A stretch of DNA of 44,927 bases from Aliiroseovarius sp. (GTDB lineage Bacteria; Pseudomonadota; Alphaproteobacteria; Rhodobacterales; Rhodobacteraceae). The DNA lies in NCBI RefSeq assembly GCF_030148435.1, contig NZ_JASBTN010000030.1:1-44927 (forward strand), written 5' to 3'. Below, one piece after another: positions 8,895 to 16,101 of this stretch; the stretch's first letter is position 1; the number at the start of each line of letters is the position of its first letter. The position numbers and the translations under genes were made by a program. The notes under the pieces were generated by a model. It made no database searches. It saw nothing but the letters and a program-made list of their open reading frames with translations, and was not told the DNA's origin.

Positions 8895-8901
8895 TTTTTT
8901 G

Positions 8902-8930
8902 TTGAGTTGTTCACGTGAACAAAGTAGGAT
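8902..8930 (+). promoter_or_regulatory. Candidate dctP promoter enclosing an operator
   Basis: TTGAGT (8902-8907) and TAGGAT (8925-8930) are separated by 17 bp. The spacer holds operator site 3 almost exactly. This arrangement is a textbook position for repression. It suggests that the transporter genes have their own promoter, besides read-through from the catabolic genes. Confidence 0.6.
8908..8921. promoter_or_regulatory. LacI-type operator, site 3
   Basis: Perfect 14-bp palindrome TGTTCACGTGAACA, identical to site 1 over its full length. It sits between the -35 and -10 candidates of the dctP promoter. Confidence 0.85.
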
Positions 8931-8939
8931 TTTGCTCAA

Positions 8940-8958
8940 GGCAGGTGAATCACCTGCC
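8940..8958 (+). promoter_or_regulatory. Palindrome in the dctP 5' leader
   Basis: Arms GGCAGGTGA and TCACCTGCC surround a single A. As RNA this gives a 7-bp stem with a 5-base loop, about 10-20 bases after the expected transcription start. It could stabilise the 5' end of the long dctP leader or be a protein site. There is no run of U after it, so it is not an intrinsic terminator. Confidence 0.45.
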
Positions 8959-9094
8959 GGAGTAATTGGTTTGGGGGGGCTGCGCTCGCCTGGAGAAATG
9001 TCCGGACCACAAGCGGGGCCGGACCTTGTGAAATGGGTGGTGTGCCAGGGGCTGCGTGCCGAAATGCGCACTACCGATCAAGGAGGAGAACACT

Positions 9095-10108
9095 ATGTCA
9101 CTTCGCAAGACGCTGATCGCCACTGCGGTCGCTTGTGTCACCGCCATTCCGGCGATGGCTGCAGATTACAACCTGAAATTCCAATCGTCCGACCCGGCCG
9201 GCAACCCGACCTTCATCATCGAACAGGAATGGGCTGCAAAAGTGTCCGCTGCTTCGGGCGGCCATCTGGAAATCGAAATGCTGCCGGTGGATTCGGTTGT
9301 GAAATACAACGAAACTCACGACGCGGTTGGCGCTGGCATTCTCGATGGTCACATCACCGCCACCGCCTACATTTCGGGCAAGGACCCGGCTTTTGCCCTG
9401 ATCGGCAACACCGTTGGTGCTTGGGGTTCGCCCTATGAAATGCTGCGCTATGTCAACTATGGCGGCGGCAAGGAGATGATGAACGAACTGCTGAACCCCT
9501 ATGGTCTGCAGTTCATCGGCGCCACCTCGGGCGGTCTCGAAGCCTTTGTCTCGAAAGTGCCGATCGATAGCGTGGCAGACCTGAAAGGCATCAAGATGCG
9601 CGCGCCCGAAGGTCTGGTTCAGAAGGTGTTCGCTGCAGCCGGCGCTGTCCCGGTGAACCTGCCCGGTTCCGAGGTCTTCACCTCGCTCGACAAGGGCGTG
9701 ATCGACGCGGCCGACTATACCGTGTTCTCGGCCAACCAGGCCGCTGGCATGAACGACATCGCCCCCCACCCGATCTACCCGGGCTTCCACTCGATGCCGC
9801 TGGTCGAAGTCTCGATCAACAAAGCCACCTGGGACAGCATGCCGGCAGACCTGCAGAACCTGCTGGAAATGTCGGTTAATCACCTGGCGCTCGATATGAC
9901 GTCGCAGCTGTTCATGAAAGACCTCGAAGCCGTGGCCGAAGCCCGCGCCAAGGGCATCACCATTCATGACTGGAGCCAGGAAGAGCGCGCCAAGTTCCGT
10001 GCCATCGCCAAGGAGCAATGGGTCGACATCGCGTCGCAAAGCGCCAACGCCCAGAAGGTGTTCGACAGTCTGAACGCCTACCTGACCTCGCAAGGTCTGC
10101 TCAAGTAA
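9095..10108 (+). CDS. dctP: TRAP transporter substrate-binding protein
   Basis: Periplasmic solute receptor of 337 residues with a clear signal peptide (LIATAVACVTAIPAMA, cleavage before ADYNLKF). The DctP core includes SVADLKGIKMRAPEG, with the conserved Arg that usually pairs with the substrate carboxylate. It delivers an organic acid to the membrane proteins DctQ and DctM. ATG at 9095 follows a strong AGGAGG at 9081-9086; an in-frame ATG at 9056 has no such site. The preceding leader carries two operators and a promoter candidate, so expression should follow the same sugar-acid signal as the catabolic genes. The substrate is probably the aldonate degraded by region 1070-8871. Confidence 0.92.
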   Translation: MSLRKTLIATAVACVTAIPAMAADYNLKFQSSDPAGNPTFIIEQEWAAKVSAASGGHLEIEMLPVDSVVKYNETHDAVGAGILDGHITATAYISGKDPAFALIGNTVGAWGSPYEMLRYVNYGGGKEMMNELLNPYGLQFIGATSGGLEAFVSKVPIDSVADLKGIKMRAPEGLVQKVFAAAGAVPVNLPGSEVFTSLDKGVIDAADYTVFSANQAAGMNDIAPHPIYPGFHSMPLVEVSINKATWDSMPADLQNLLEMSVNHLALDMTSQLFMKDLEAVAEARAKGITIHDWSQEERAKFRAIAKEQWVDIASQSANAQKVFDSLNAYLTSQGLLK

Positions 10109-10116
10109 ACCTTGCC

Positions 10117-10148
10117 GCCCGCGCCGAAAGGACTCCATCGGCGCGGGC
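10117..10148 (+). terminator. Stem-loop between dctP and dctQ
   Basis: Perfect 11-bp stem, GCCCGCGCCGA with TCGGCGCGGGC, and a 10-base loop, starting 9 bases after the dctP stop. Only a short AU-rich stretch follows. It probably stabilises the dctP message 3' end or causes partial termination, giving more binding protein than membrane subunits. Confidence 0.7.
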
Positions 10149-10183
10149 ACTTATTCCTCAAAACACCGGAAGACGGAAAGACC

Positions 10184-10735
10184 ATGGTCGAGGAACAGCA
10201 AAACCCCATTCCCGAAGAGCCGAAAGAAGAGGAAGACGTCGCGCCCGATATGCTGGCCGGCGGCATTCTGAAACTCGGCCACCTGTTTGCAGCGTTGTTC
10301 CTGTTGTCGATGGGTATCCTGATCTTCGAAGTCATCATGCGCTATGTCTTCGACAGCCCGACCATCTGGGTGCATGAAACCACCATATTCCTGTGCGCCG
10401 TTTGCTTTGTGTTCGGCGGGCTTCACTCGGTGTCCCGCGACGGGCATATCCGGGTTGTGCTGGTGTACGACTATGTCGGTGAGAGGGTAAAACGCTGGCT
10501 CGACATGGCCATCTACACGATCTGCGGGCTTGCGACGGGAATGTTCAGCTATGCGCTTTGGCCGACGGTAATCAAGAGCTTCTACGCCCCCACGGGCGAG
10601 TTCCGCATGATCACCTCTGGCAGCGCCTGGAACCCGCCCTTCCCGACCTTTCTTCGGGCGTTTCTGTTCATCGTTCTGGTGATCATGACCATCCAGTTCG
10701 CTCTTTTCGTCATCAACCGGCTGCGGGGGAAGTAA
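10184..10735 (+). CDS. dctQ: TRAP transporter small membrane subunit
   Basis: DctQ-family protein of 183 residues. An acidic N-terminal tail (EEPKEEEDVAP) is followed by four predicted membrane segments. The first contains LFAALFLLSMGILIFEVIMRYVF, and the conserved WVHETTIFLCAVCFVFGG follows it. It joins DctM to form the sodium-driven transporter. The ATG at 10184 is preceded by GGAAAG and lies after the stem-loop; upstream in-frame codons overlap the hairpin and are rejected. dctM begins three bases after its stop. Confidence 0.9.
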   Translation: MVEEQQNPIPEEPKEEEDVAPDMLAGGILKLGHLFAALFLLSMGILIFEVIMRYVFDSPTIWVHETTIFLCAVCFVFGGLHSVSRDGHIRVVLVYDYVGERVKRWLDMAIYTICGLATGMFSYALWPTVIKSFYAPTGEFRMITSGSAWNPPFPTFLRAFLFIVLVIMTIQFALFVINRLRGK

Positions 10736-10738
10736 TCC

Positions 10739-12043
10739 ATGTTTGATCTGAGCGCTCTTGGTGTCGAATACGGCACCCTGGTGATGTTCATCATGCTGCT
10801 GGGGCTGCTGATCTCCGGCATGCCCCTGGCTTTCGTGACCCTTCTGGTTGCCCTGATCTTTACCCTGGGCTGGTTCGGTCCCATGGCGGTACCGCTGGTC
10901 ACCAGCCGGATCTTTTCCTTTGTGTCCTCCTTTGTCTTCGTCTCGGTGCCGATGTTCGTGCTGATGGCAGCGATCCTCGACCGGTCCGGCATTGCCCGTG
11001 ATCTGTTCGATGCTATGAAAATCGTTGGTGGGCGTCTTCGCGGCGGTGTCGCCATCCAGACGATCTTTGTGGCTGTGATCCTTGCGGCGATGTCCGGGAT
11101 CATCGGGGGCGAGATCGTGCTTCTGGGCATGCTGGCCCTGCCGCAGATGCTGCGGTTGGGATATGACCGCAAACTGGCCATCGGCGTGGTGTGCGCGGGC
11201 GGCAGCCTCGGCACCATGGTGCCACCTTCGATTGTTCTGATCATCTATGGCCTGACGGCAAATGTCTCGGTCGGAGATCTCTTCACCTCGGCCTTCGTGC
11301 CAGGCTTCATGCTGGCCTCGTTCTACGTCGCCTATATTCTGTTCCGTTCCTACACCTCGGACGTGGCCCCTCCTGTTGACGGGGACGACATGCCGATGTC
11401 GGAGAAACTGGCAAAGCTGCGCGGGCTGATCCTGCCGCTGCTGGTCGTGGCCTTCGTGCTGGGTTCGATCTATGGCGGCATCGCTTCAGTGACAGAAGCC
11501 TCGGCCATCGGCGCCTTCGGTGTGATGCTGTCGACCATCGTGCGGGGAGAGTTCAGCTGGAAAATGCTGATGGACGCCGCCATGCAAACCTTGAAAACCA
11601 CCGGCATGATCGTCTGGATCGGCATCGGCGCCTCGGCGCTGGTCGGCGTGTTCAACCTGATGGGCGGTATCAGCTTTGTCTCGGGCCTGATCACCGGCAT
11701 CTCGGACACACCCATCGTGGTGATCCTGTTCATGATGCTGATCCTGTTCGTGCTGGGCATGTTCCTCGATTGGGTCGGCATCGCGCTTCTGACCATGCCG
11801 ATCTTCGTGCCGATCGTGATCAAGCTGGGCTATGATCCGATCTGGTTCGGGGTGGTGTTCGCCATGAACATGCAGGTCAGCTTCCTGTCCCCGCCATTCG
11901 GCCCGGCCGCCTTCTATCTCAAGAGCGTTGCACCTCCCGACATCACATTGGGAGAAATCTTCCGCTCGATGTTCCCCTTCATCGCGCTGCAGATTCTGGC
12001 TGTCGGCCTCCTGATCGCATTCCCAGGGATCACTGGCAGGTAA
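10739..12043 (+). CDS. dctM: TRAP transporter large permease
   Basis: DctM-family permease of 434 residues with about twelve hydrophobic segments. Typical motifs are visible: GGEIVLLGMLALPQMLRLGYD, GGSLGTMVPPSIVLIIYG, and FLDWVGIALLTMPIFVPI. It forms the ion-coupled channel for the substrate handed over by DctP. The start overlaps the ribosome-binding region GGGGGAAG at the end of dctQ. This is the last gene of the locus; a strong hairpin follows its stop. Confidence 0.93.
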   Translation: MFDLSALGVEYGTLVMFIMLLGLLISGMPLAFVTLLVALIFTLGWFGPMAVPLVTSRIFSFVSSFVFVSVPMFVLMAAILDRSGIARDLFDAMKIVGGRLRGGVAIQTIFVAVILAAMSGIIGGEIVLLGMLALPQMLRLGYDRKLAIGVVCAGGSLGTMVPPSIVLIIYGLTANVSVGDLFTSAFVPGFMLASFYVAYILFRSYTSDVAPPVDGDDMPMSEKLAKLRGLILPLLVVAFVLGSIYGGIASVTEASAIGAFGVMLSTIVRGEFSWKMLMDAAMQTLKTTGMIVWIGIGASALVGVFNLMGGISFVSGLITGISDTPIVVILFMMLILFVLGMFLDWVGIALLTMPIFVPIVIKLGYDPIWFGVVFAMNMQVSFLSPPFGPAAFYLKSVAPPDITLGEIFRSMFPFIALQILAVGLLIAFPGITGR

Positions 12044-12066
12044 CGCTCACACATCAGAAACCATGA

Positions 12067-12090
12067 GCGAAGCGCCAGAGGGCGCTTCGC
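12067..12090 (+). terminator. Stem-loop terminator after dctM
   Basis: GCGAAGCGCC and GGCGCTTCGC form a perfect 10-bp stem with an AGAG tetraloop, 23 bases after the dctM stop. No U run follows, so termination may be weak or assisted, but its position at the operon end is convincing. Confidence 0.65.
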
Positions 12091-12943
12091 CGGGGCCCCG
12101 CTGCAGCGTTGGAATACGATACTTGCGTCGGCTAAAGGTTGTTTATGTTCGCCGTTAACAAACAAGAAAACGACGGCTTTGCATCGCGTTTCTTTGGGTT
12201 AGCCCATATCTACATTGGCGATCACGGCGAATATCTCCTTCGACGGGCCGCAACGTTGCATCTTGGTTCTCAGCCGAAAGACCGGTTTGGCCCGGAATTC
12301 CGCCTAACATTTTCCTGTACCATTTTCAGTTCATGGAGAAGCACAAGTTAGATGAGTTCACACAAACGAAGGAAGAAACCGGCACTGCTTTTGAACTCCC
12401 ATTGAAAATCAAAAAAGAAATCAGTCGCGACTTGCGGTCTCAGGTGTTTCTCCGGGAGTTCGTCATGAACCCCGAAGAACCATCCCGCCCCGCACAGAAT
12501 CGAAAGACCCAGACCTCCGGTAGGTCAGCCGGAACGCTGCAAATAGGTACTTCACTCTGGGCTTTCCCGACAACGAGGTAAGACCCGGCGTTCCCTCGGC
12601 ACCCTCGCTTGTCGAAGTACCGAGAATGTTGCATCATCAAACATGTGAAGTGTGGCTTCATCATCAGGTAGGAACGGTTGCTACATATGCGCTACACGCC
12701 AAAATCACCCCTGAAAACCCCATAATATCAGCAGGATACACCCCGTCTCACAAATCCATCATCGGCGCCACGCTTAGGCGGGCGGCCTGTCTTGTCTTGT
12801 CGGTCTCCATGGGTTTCCCTGGACTGTGGTACAACGCGGCGCTTGTTCGGCCCTCTTCGCCTTGGCAGCGAATCGAGTGCGAGGTGGTTTAGCATAACGG
12901 GCCGGCTCGTGCAGGACATGGTGGAAACTGCCGTGACGAGGCC
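12091..12943. other. Gene-poor stretch without recognisable coding content
   Basis: About 850 bases with visibly lower GC than either side, especially 12130-12470. Short open frames occur on both strands, for example 12333-12581 (plus, 82 codons, charged N-terminal half) and 12440-12664 (minus, 74 codons). None has a convincing ribosome-binding site or a family motif that I recognise. No inverted-repeat ends or transposase motifs were seen. It may be a decayed insertion or the remnant of a lost gene. Confidence 0.5.
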
Positions 12944-12975
12944 GGATGTCGCGGTCGCATTGCCTTGCGACATCC
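12944..12975. repeat. Inverted repeat overlapping the metal-sensor operator
   Basis: Arms GGATGTCGC (12944-12952) and GCGACATCC (12967-12975), perfect over 9 bp with a 14-base spacer. The right arm overlaps the first four bases of the adjacent G-tract operator. It could be a second regulator site or a transcript hairpin; nothing links it to a known protein. Confidence 0.5.
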
Positions 12976-12994
12976 CTATGGGGGGGATAGGGAT
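12972..12994. promoter_or_regulatory. CsoR/RcnR-family operator
   Basis: Perfect 8-bp arms ATCCCTAT and ATAGGGAT enclose a run of seven G. CsoR, RcnR and InrS proteins bind such sites, in which AT-containing inverted arms flank a G-tract. It ends six bases before the start of the regulator gene, so the regulator probably controls itself and the exporter downstream. Confidence 0.8.
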
Positions 12995-13000
12995 AAGCCT

Positions 13001-13264
13001 ATGACCGACTCGCATCTTCACCAATCCCACCCGCAGATCATTGCCCGGCTGAAACGGGCGCATGGGCATCTGGCAAAAGTCCTGTCAATGCTCGAGGAGG
13101 GTGCCCCATGTCCCGAGATCGCCCAGCAGCTCTTTGCCGTGGAAAAGGCGATCACCAATGCCAAGCGGGTGCTGATCCACGATCACATCGACCACTGCCT
13201 GGACCCCGAAGCGCCCGGAGGCACGGACGCGGACGGGTTCCGGCGGATTACCAAGTACCTGTGA
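13001..13264 (+). CDS. CsoR/RcnR-family metal-sensing repressor, InrS-like ligand set
   Basis: All-helical repressor of 87 residues (DUF156). The ligand pattern is His5, Cys37, His62, Cys66. The Cys-His-Cys spacing of 25 and 4 is shared with copper sensor CsoR. The extra N-terminal His, 32 residues before the Cys, gives the same spacing as His21-Cys53-His78-Cys82 of the nickel sensor InrS, and RcnR has a similar N-terminal His. Nickel is therefore favoured, copper possible. The MFS exporter begins six bases after its stop. When metal binds, the repressor should leave the G-tract operator and allow efflux. The ATG at 13001 is chosen because the operator ends at 12994. Confidence 0.87.
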   Translation: MTDSHLHQSHPQIIARLKRAHGHLAKVLSMLEEGAPCPEIAQQLFAVEKAITNAKRVLIHDHIDHCLDPEAPGGTDADGFRRITKYL

Positions 13265-13270
13265 GGGCCA

Positions 13271-14470
13271 ATGGCCGGCATCCTGGCAAATCGCACCTAC
13301 CGCCACCTGTTCGGCGCACAGCTGGTGGCGCTGACCGGCACCGGTCTGGCCACCGTGGCGCTTGGCCTTCTGGCCTATGACCTGGCCGGTGAGCGTGCGG
13401 GGCTGGTGCTGGGCACCGCGCTGACCATCAAGATGGTCGCCTACGTTCTGGTGGCCCCTCTGGCCGCCGCCCTGGCCGAGCGGCTGGACCGCAGGCGCAT
13501 GCTGGTGGCGCTGGACCTGGTGCGGGGAGCGGTCGCCATCGGCCTGCCTTTCGTCACCGAGGTCTGGCAGGTCTATGTGTTGATTTTCCTGCTTCAATCG
13601 GCCTCGGCCGGGTTTACCCCGGCGTTTCAGGCCAGCGTGCCCGACGTATTGCCGGCCGAGGACGAATACACCCGCGCCCTGTCGCTGTCGCGTCTTGCGA
13701 TGGACATGGAAAGCCTGCTGAGCCCGATGCTGGCCGCCGCGCTGCTGACCCTGATGAGTTTCGACAACCTGTTCTGGGGCACCGCCATCGGCTTTGCCGC
13801 CTCGGCGCTTCTGGTGGTCTCGGTCAGCCTGCCCAGCCCCAAAGCCACCGCACGTCGCGGGATCTACGACCGCACCACGCGGGGGCTGCGCCTGTATCTG
13901 GCCACACCGCGGCTGCGGGCTCTTCTGGCGCTGAACGGGGTAATCTCGTCGATCGGGGCCATGGTGATCGTCAACACTGTGGTGATCGTGCGCGTCGATC
14001 TGGGTCTTGGCGAAAGCGCCGTGGCGCTGGCGCTGGCCGGGTTCGGACTGGGCTCGATGCTGGCGGCACTGGCCCTGCCACGGCTGTTGAAACAGGTGCC
14101 GGAGCGGCAAGTGATGCTGGCAGGCGGTGCTGTTGGCACCGCATCCCTGGCGGTCCTCGCCGGGATCTGGGCTGGCGGTCCGCTGCAACTGGAGGGGCTG
14201 GCCCTCGGCTGGGCCGGGGTCGGTCTGGGCTATTCGGCCATGCTGACCCCGTCCGGGCGGCTCATCGCCCGTTCCGGCCCGCCGGAGGATCGCCCGGCCC
14301 TCTTTGCCGCGCAGTTCACGCTGTCCCATGCCTGCTGGCTGGTGGCCTACCCACTGTCGGGCATGCTGATCACCGGGTTCGGCAGCGCCTGGGCCATGGC
14401 GGGGCTGGCCCTGTCCGGCGCGCTTTGCCTGCTGCTTGCCTGGCGCATCTGGCCCGACGAGCCAGGCTGA
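13271..14470 (+). CDS. MFS efflux transporter, probably metal exporter
   Basis: Major facilitator protein of 399 residues with about twelve membrane helices. The usual loop 2-3 signature appears as AERLDRRRMLVALDLVRG. There is no long His-rich tail such as some nickel exporters carry. Close coupling to the InrS-like sensor (six-base gap) implies that it exports the sensed metal, as NrsD does for nickel in cyanobacteria. That assignment is inference from context; the sequence alone says only MFS. GAGGGCC precedes the ATG. Confidence 0.8.
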   Translation: MAGILANRTYRHLFGAQLVALTGTGLATVALGLLAYDLAGERAGLVLGTALTIKMVAYVLVAPLAAALAERLDRRRMLVALDLVRGAVAIGLPFVTEVWQVYVLIFLLQSASAGFTPAFQASVPDVLPAEDEYTRALSLSRLAMDMESLLSPMLAAALLTLMSFDNLFWGTAIGFAASALLVVSVSLPSPKATARRGIYDRTTRGLRLYLATPRLRALLALNGVISSIGAMVIVNTVVIVRVDLGLGESAVALALAGFGLGSMLAALALPRLLKQVPERQVMLAGGAVGTASLAVLAGIWAGGPLQLEGLALGWAGVGLGYSAMLTPSGRLIARSGPPEDRPALFAAQFTLSHACWLVAYPLSGMLITGFGSAWAMAGLALSGALCLLLAWRIWPDEPG

Positions 14471-14568
14471 GGGGGGAATTCAGGGCGTTTCCCCCGGACA
14501 GCCCGCCAGACAGGCTTTCACCCCGCCCCCTCCCATGGCATGTTGCATCTGAAACGAACGGAGCGCGC

Positions 14569-15204
14569 ATGCTGAAACTGCACAACTATTTCCGGTCCTC
14601 GACCTCGACCCGCCTGAGAGCGGCGCTGAAGGTCAAGGGGCTGGACTATGAATACCTGTCCTATGCCCTTCTGAAGGGCGAGAACCGCGGCGCGGACTAC
14701 CTGGCCAAGAATCCCGCCGGCCTGGTCCCGTCGCTGGAGCTGGACGACGGCACCGTCCTGACCCAATCCCTTGCCATCATCGAGTGGCTCGAAGAGATGC
14801 ACCCCGAGCCCGCCCTTCTGCCCGCCGATCCGGTGGGCCGCGCGCGGGTGCGCTCGCTCTCCTACATGATCGCCTGCGAAGTGCATCCGCTGAACAATCT
14901 GCGGGTGCTGCAACATGTCGAAAGCCAGTTCGGCGGCGACAAGGCGGCGTGGTTCCGTCATTGGGTTGGCGTGACCTTCGCCGCGCTGGAGGCCGCGCTG
15001 GCAGGCAGTGCGGACACCGGGCGCTACTGCCACGGCGACACCCCCACCATGGCCGACCTCTGCCTCTATGCGCAGGTCTGGAACAACAAGCGGTTCGAGG
15101 TCGATATGGCCCCCTACCCGACCGTGACCCGCATCTTCGAGGCGCTGGATGCCCTGCCCGAGTTTGTCGCGGCCGCTCCGCCAAACCAGCCGGACGCAGT
15201 GTGA
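14569..15204 (+). CDS. maiA: Maleylacetoacetate isomerase (zeta-class GST)
   Basis: This 211-residue protein has an N-terminal thioredoxin-like GST domain with the zeta signature YFRSSTSTRLR, expected to position glutathione for maleylacetoacetate cis-trans isomerisation. It continues with NPAGLVPSLELDDG and QSLAIIEWLEE, and a helical C-terminal domain (TMADLCLYAQVWN). The reaction is a step of tyrosine and homogentisate breakdown. No other gene of that pathway is adjacent, so it stands alone here. The in-frame region before the ATG at 14569 lacks the domain and is excluded; CGGAG lies 7 bases upstream. Confidence 0.88.
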   Translation: MLKLHNYFRSSTSTRLRAALKVKGLDYEYLSYALLKGENRGADYLAKNPAGLVPSLELDDGTVLTQSLAIIEWLEEMHPEPALLPADPVGRARVRSLSYMIACEVHPLNNLRVLQHVESQFGGDKAAWFRHWVGVTFAALEAALAGSADTGRYCHGDTPTMADLCLYAQVWNNKRFEVDMAPYPTVTRIFEALDALPEFVAAAPPNQPDAV

Positions 15205-15211
15205 AACCGAA

Positions 15212-15236
15212 AAGGCCCGGGCACTGCCCGGGCCTT
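15212..15236. terminator. Bidirectional intrinsic terminator
   Basis: Arms AAGGCCCGGGC and GCCCGGGCCTT, an 11-bp stem with a three-base loop, between the convergent maiA and SDR genes. On the minus strand the stem is followed by TTTTC, so it works best for the SDR gene but can end both. Confidence 0.85.
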
Positions 15237-15259
15237 GTCGTTCCAGAAGCTGGCGTACC

Positions 15260-16027
15260 TCAGCGCGGCGCCATGCGGATCGCACCATCGAGGCGGATCA
15301 CCTCGCCGTTCAGCATCGAGTTCTCGACGATATGGCGCGCCATGGCAGCGTATTCGGCGGGATCGCCCAGGCGCGACGGAAAGGGCACCTGCGCGCCCAG
15401 GCTATCCTGAACTTCCTGCGGCAGGCCTTCCAGCATCGGCGTGCGGAAAATGCCCGGCGCGATGGTCATCACCCGCACCCCATCGCGCATCATGTCGCGC
15501 GCCATGGGCAGGGTCATACCGACCACGCCGCCCTTGGACGCCGCATAGGCCAACTGACCGATCTGCCCGTCAAAGGCCGCGATCGAGGCGGTGTTGATGA
15601 TCACGCCGCGCTCGCCGTCCGCCGTCACCGGCTCGGCCACCATCATGCCCGCCGCCGCCTGACTGGCGCAGTTGAAGCTGCCGATCAGGTTGACCTGGAT
15701 CACCTTGGCATAAAGCGCCGCGTCATGCGCCACGCCCTTGGAGGCGGTCTTGGCCGCCGGCGCAATGCCCGCACAGTTGACCATCACATGTTCCTGGCCA
15801 TGCACGGCACGCAGGGTCTTGAACCCCTCCGCCACGCTGTCGGCATCCGAGACATCGACCTTGGCAAAAGCGCCGCCAATCTTGGCCGCCATGGCCTGAC
15901 CGGCCTCTTCGTTCAGGTCGAAAATGCCGACCTTGGCGCCGGCCTCAGCGAAGGCGCGTGCCACGGCGCCGCCCAGGCCCGAGGCGCCCCCCGAGACAAC
16001 GACAACGGTGTTTTCAGTGATCTGCAT
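15260..16027 (-). CDS. SDR dehydrogenase, 3-hydroxyacyl-CoA dehydrogenase type II-like
   Basis: Short-chain dehydrogenase of 255 residues with SGGASGLGGAVA (NAD-binding), NCAGIAPA, and the catalytic YAASK. The insertion GMMVAEPVTADGERGVIINTASIAAFDGQIGQ and the end GEVIRLDGAIRMAPR are typical of the HSD17B10/HADH2-like group, which oxidises 3-hydroxyacyl-CoA with NAD. It probably serves fatty-acid or branched-chain breakdown. GGGAGGATACCC precedes the ATG. The gene lies downstream of the SulP gene on the same strand, with a 74-base gap that may hold its own promoter. Confidence 0.83.
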   Translation of the reverse strand: MQITENTVVVVSGGASGLGGAVARAFAEAGAKVGIFDLNEEAGQAMAAKIGGAFAKVDVSDADSVAEGFKTLRAVHGQEHVMVNCAGIAPAAKTASKGVAHDAALYAKVIQVNLIGSFNCASQAAAGMMVAEPVTADGERGVIINTASIAAFDGQIGQLAYAASKGGVVGMTLPMARDMMRDGVRVMTIAPGIFRTPMLEGLPQEVQDSLGAQVPFPSRLGDPAEYAAMARHIVENSMLNGEVIRLDGAIRMAPR

Positions 16028-16101
16028 GGGTATCCTCCCTCATCCGGTTGGGCCCGGCGTAGCAGGAATTGCACAAGCGTTCAATAAATCCCACTTCCCT
16101 G

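Noticed and set aside
12333-12664. Small genes on either strand (82 and 74 codons)
   Set aside because: No good ribosome-binding site, no motif, and they overlap each other. Left as part of the gene-poor stretch.
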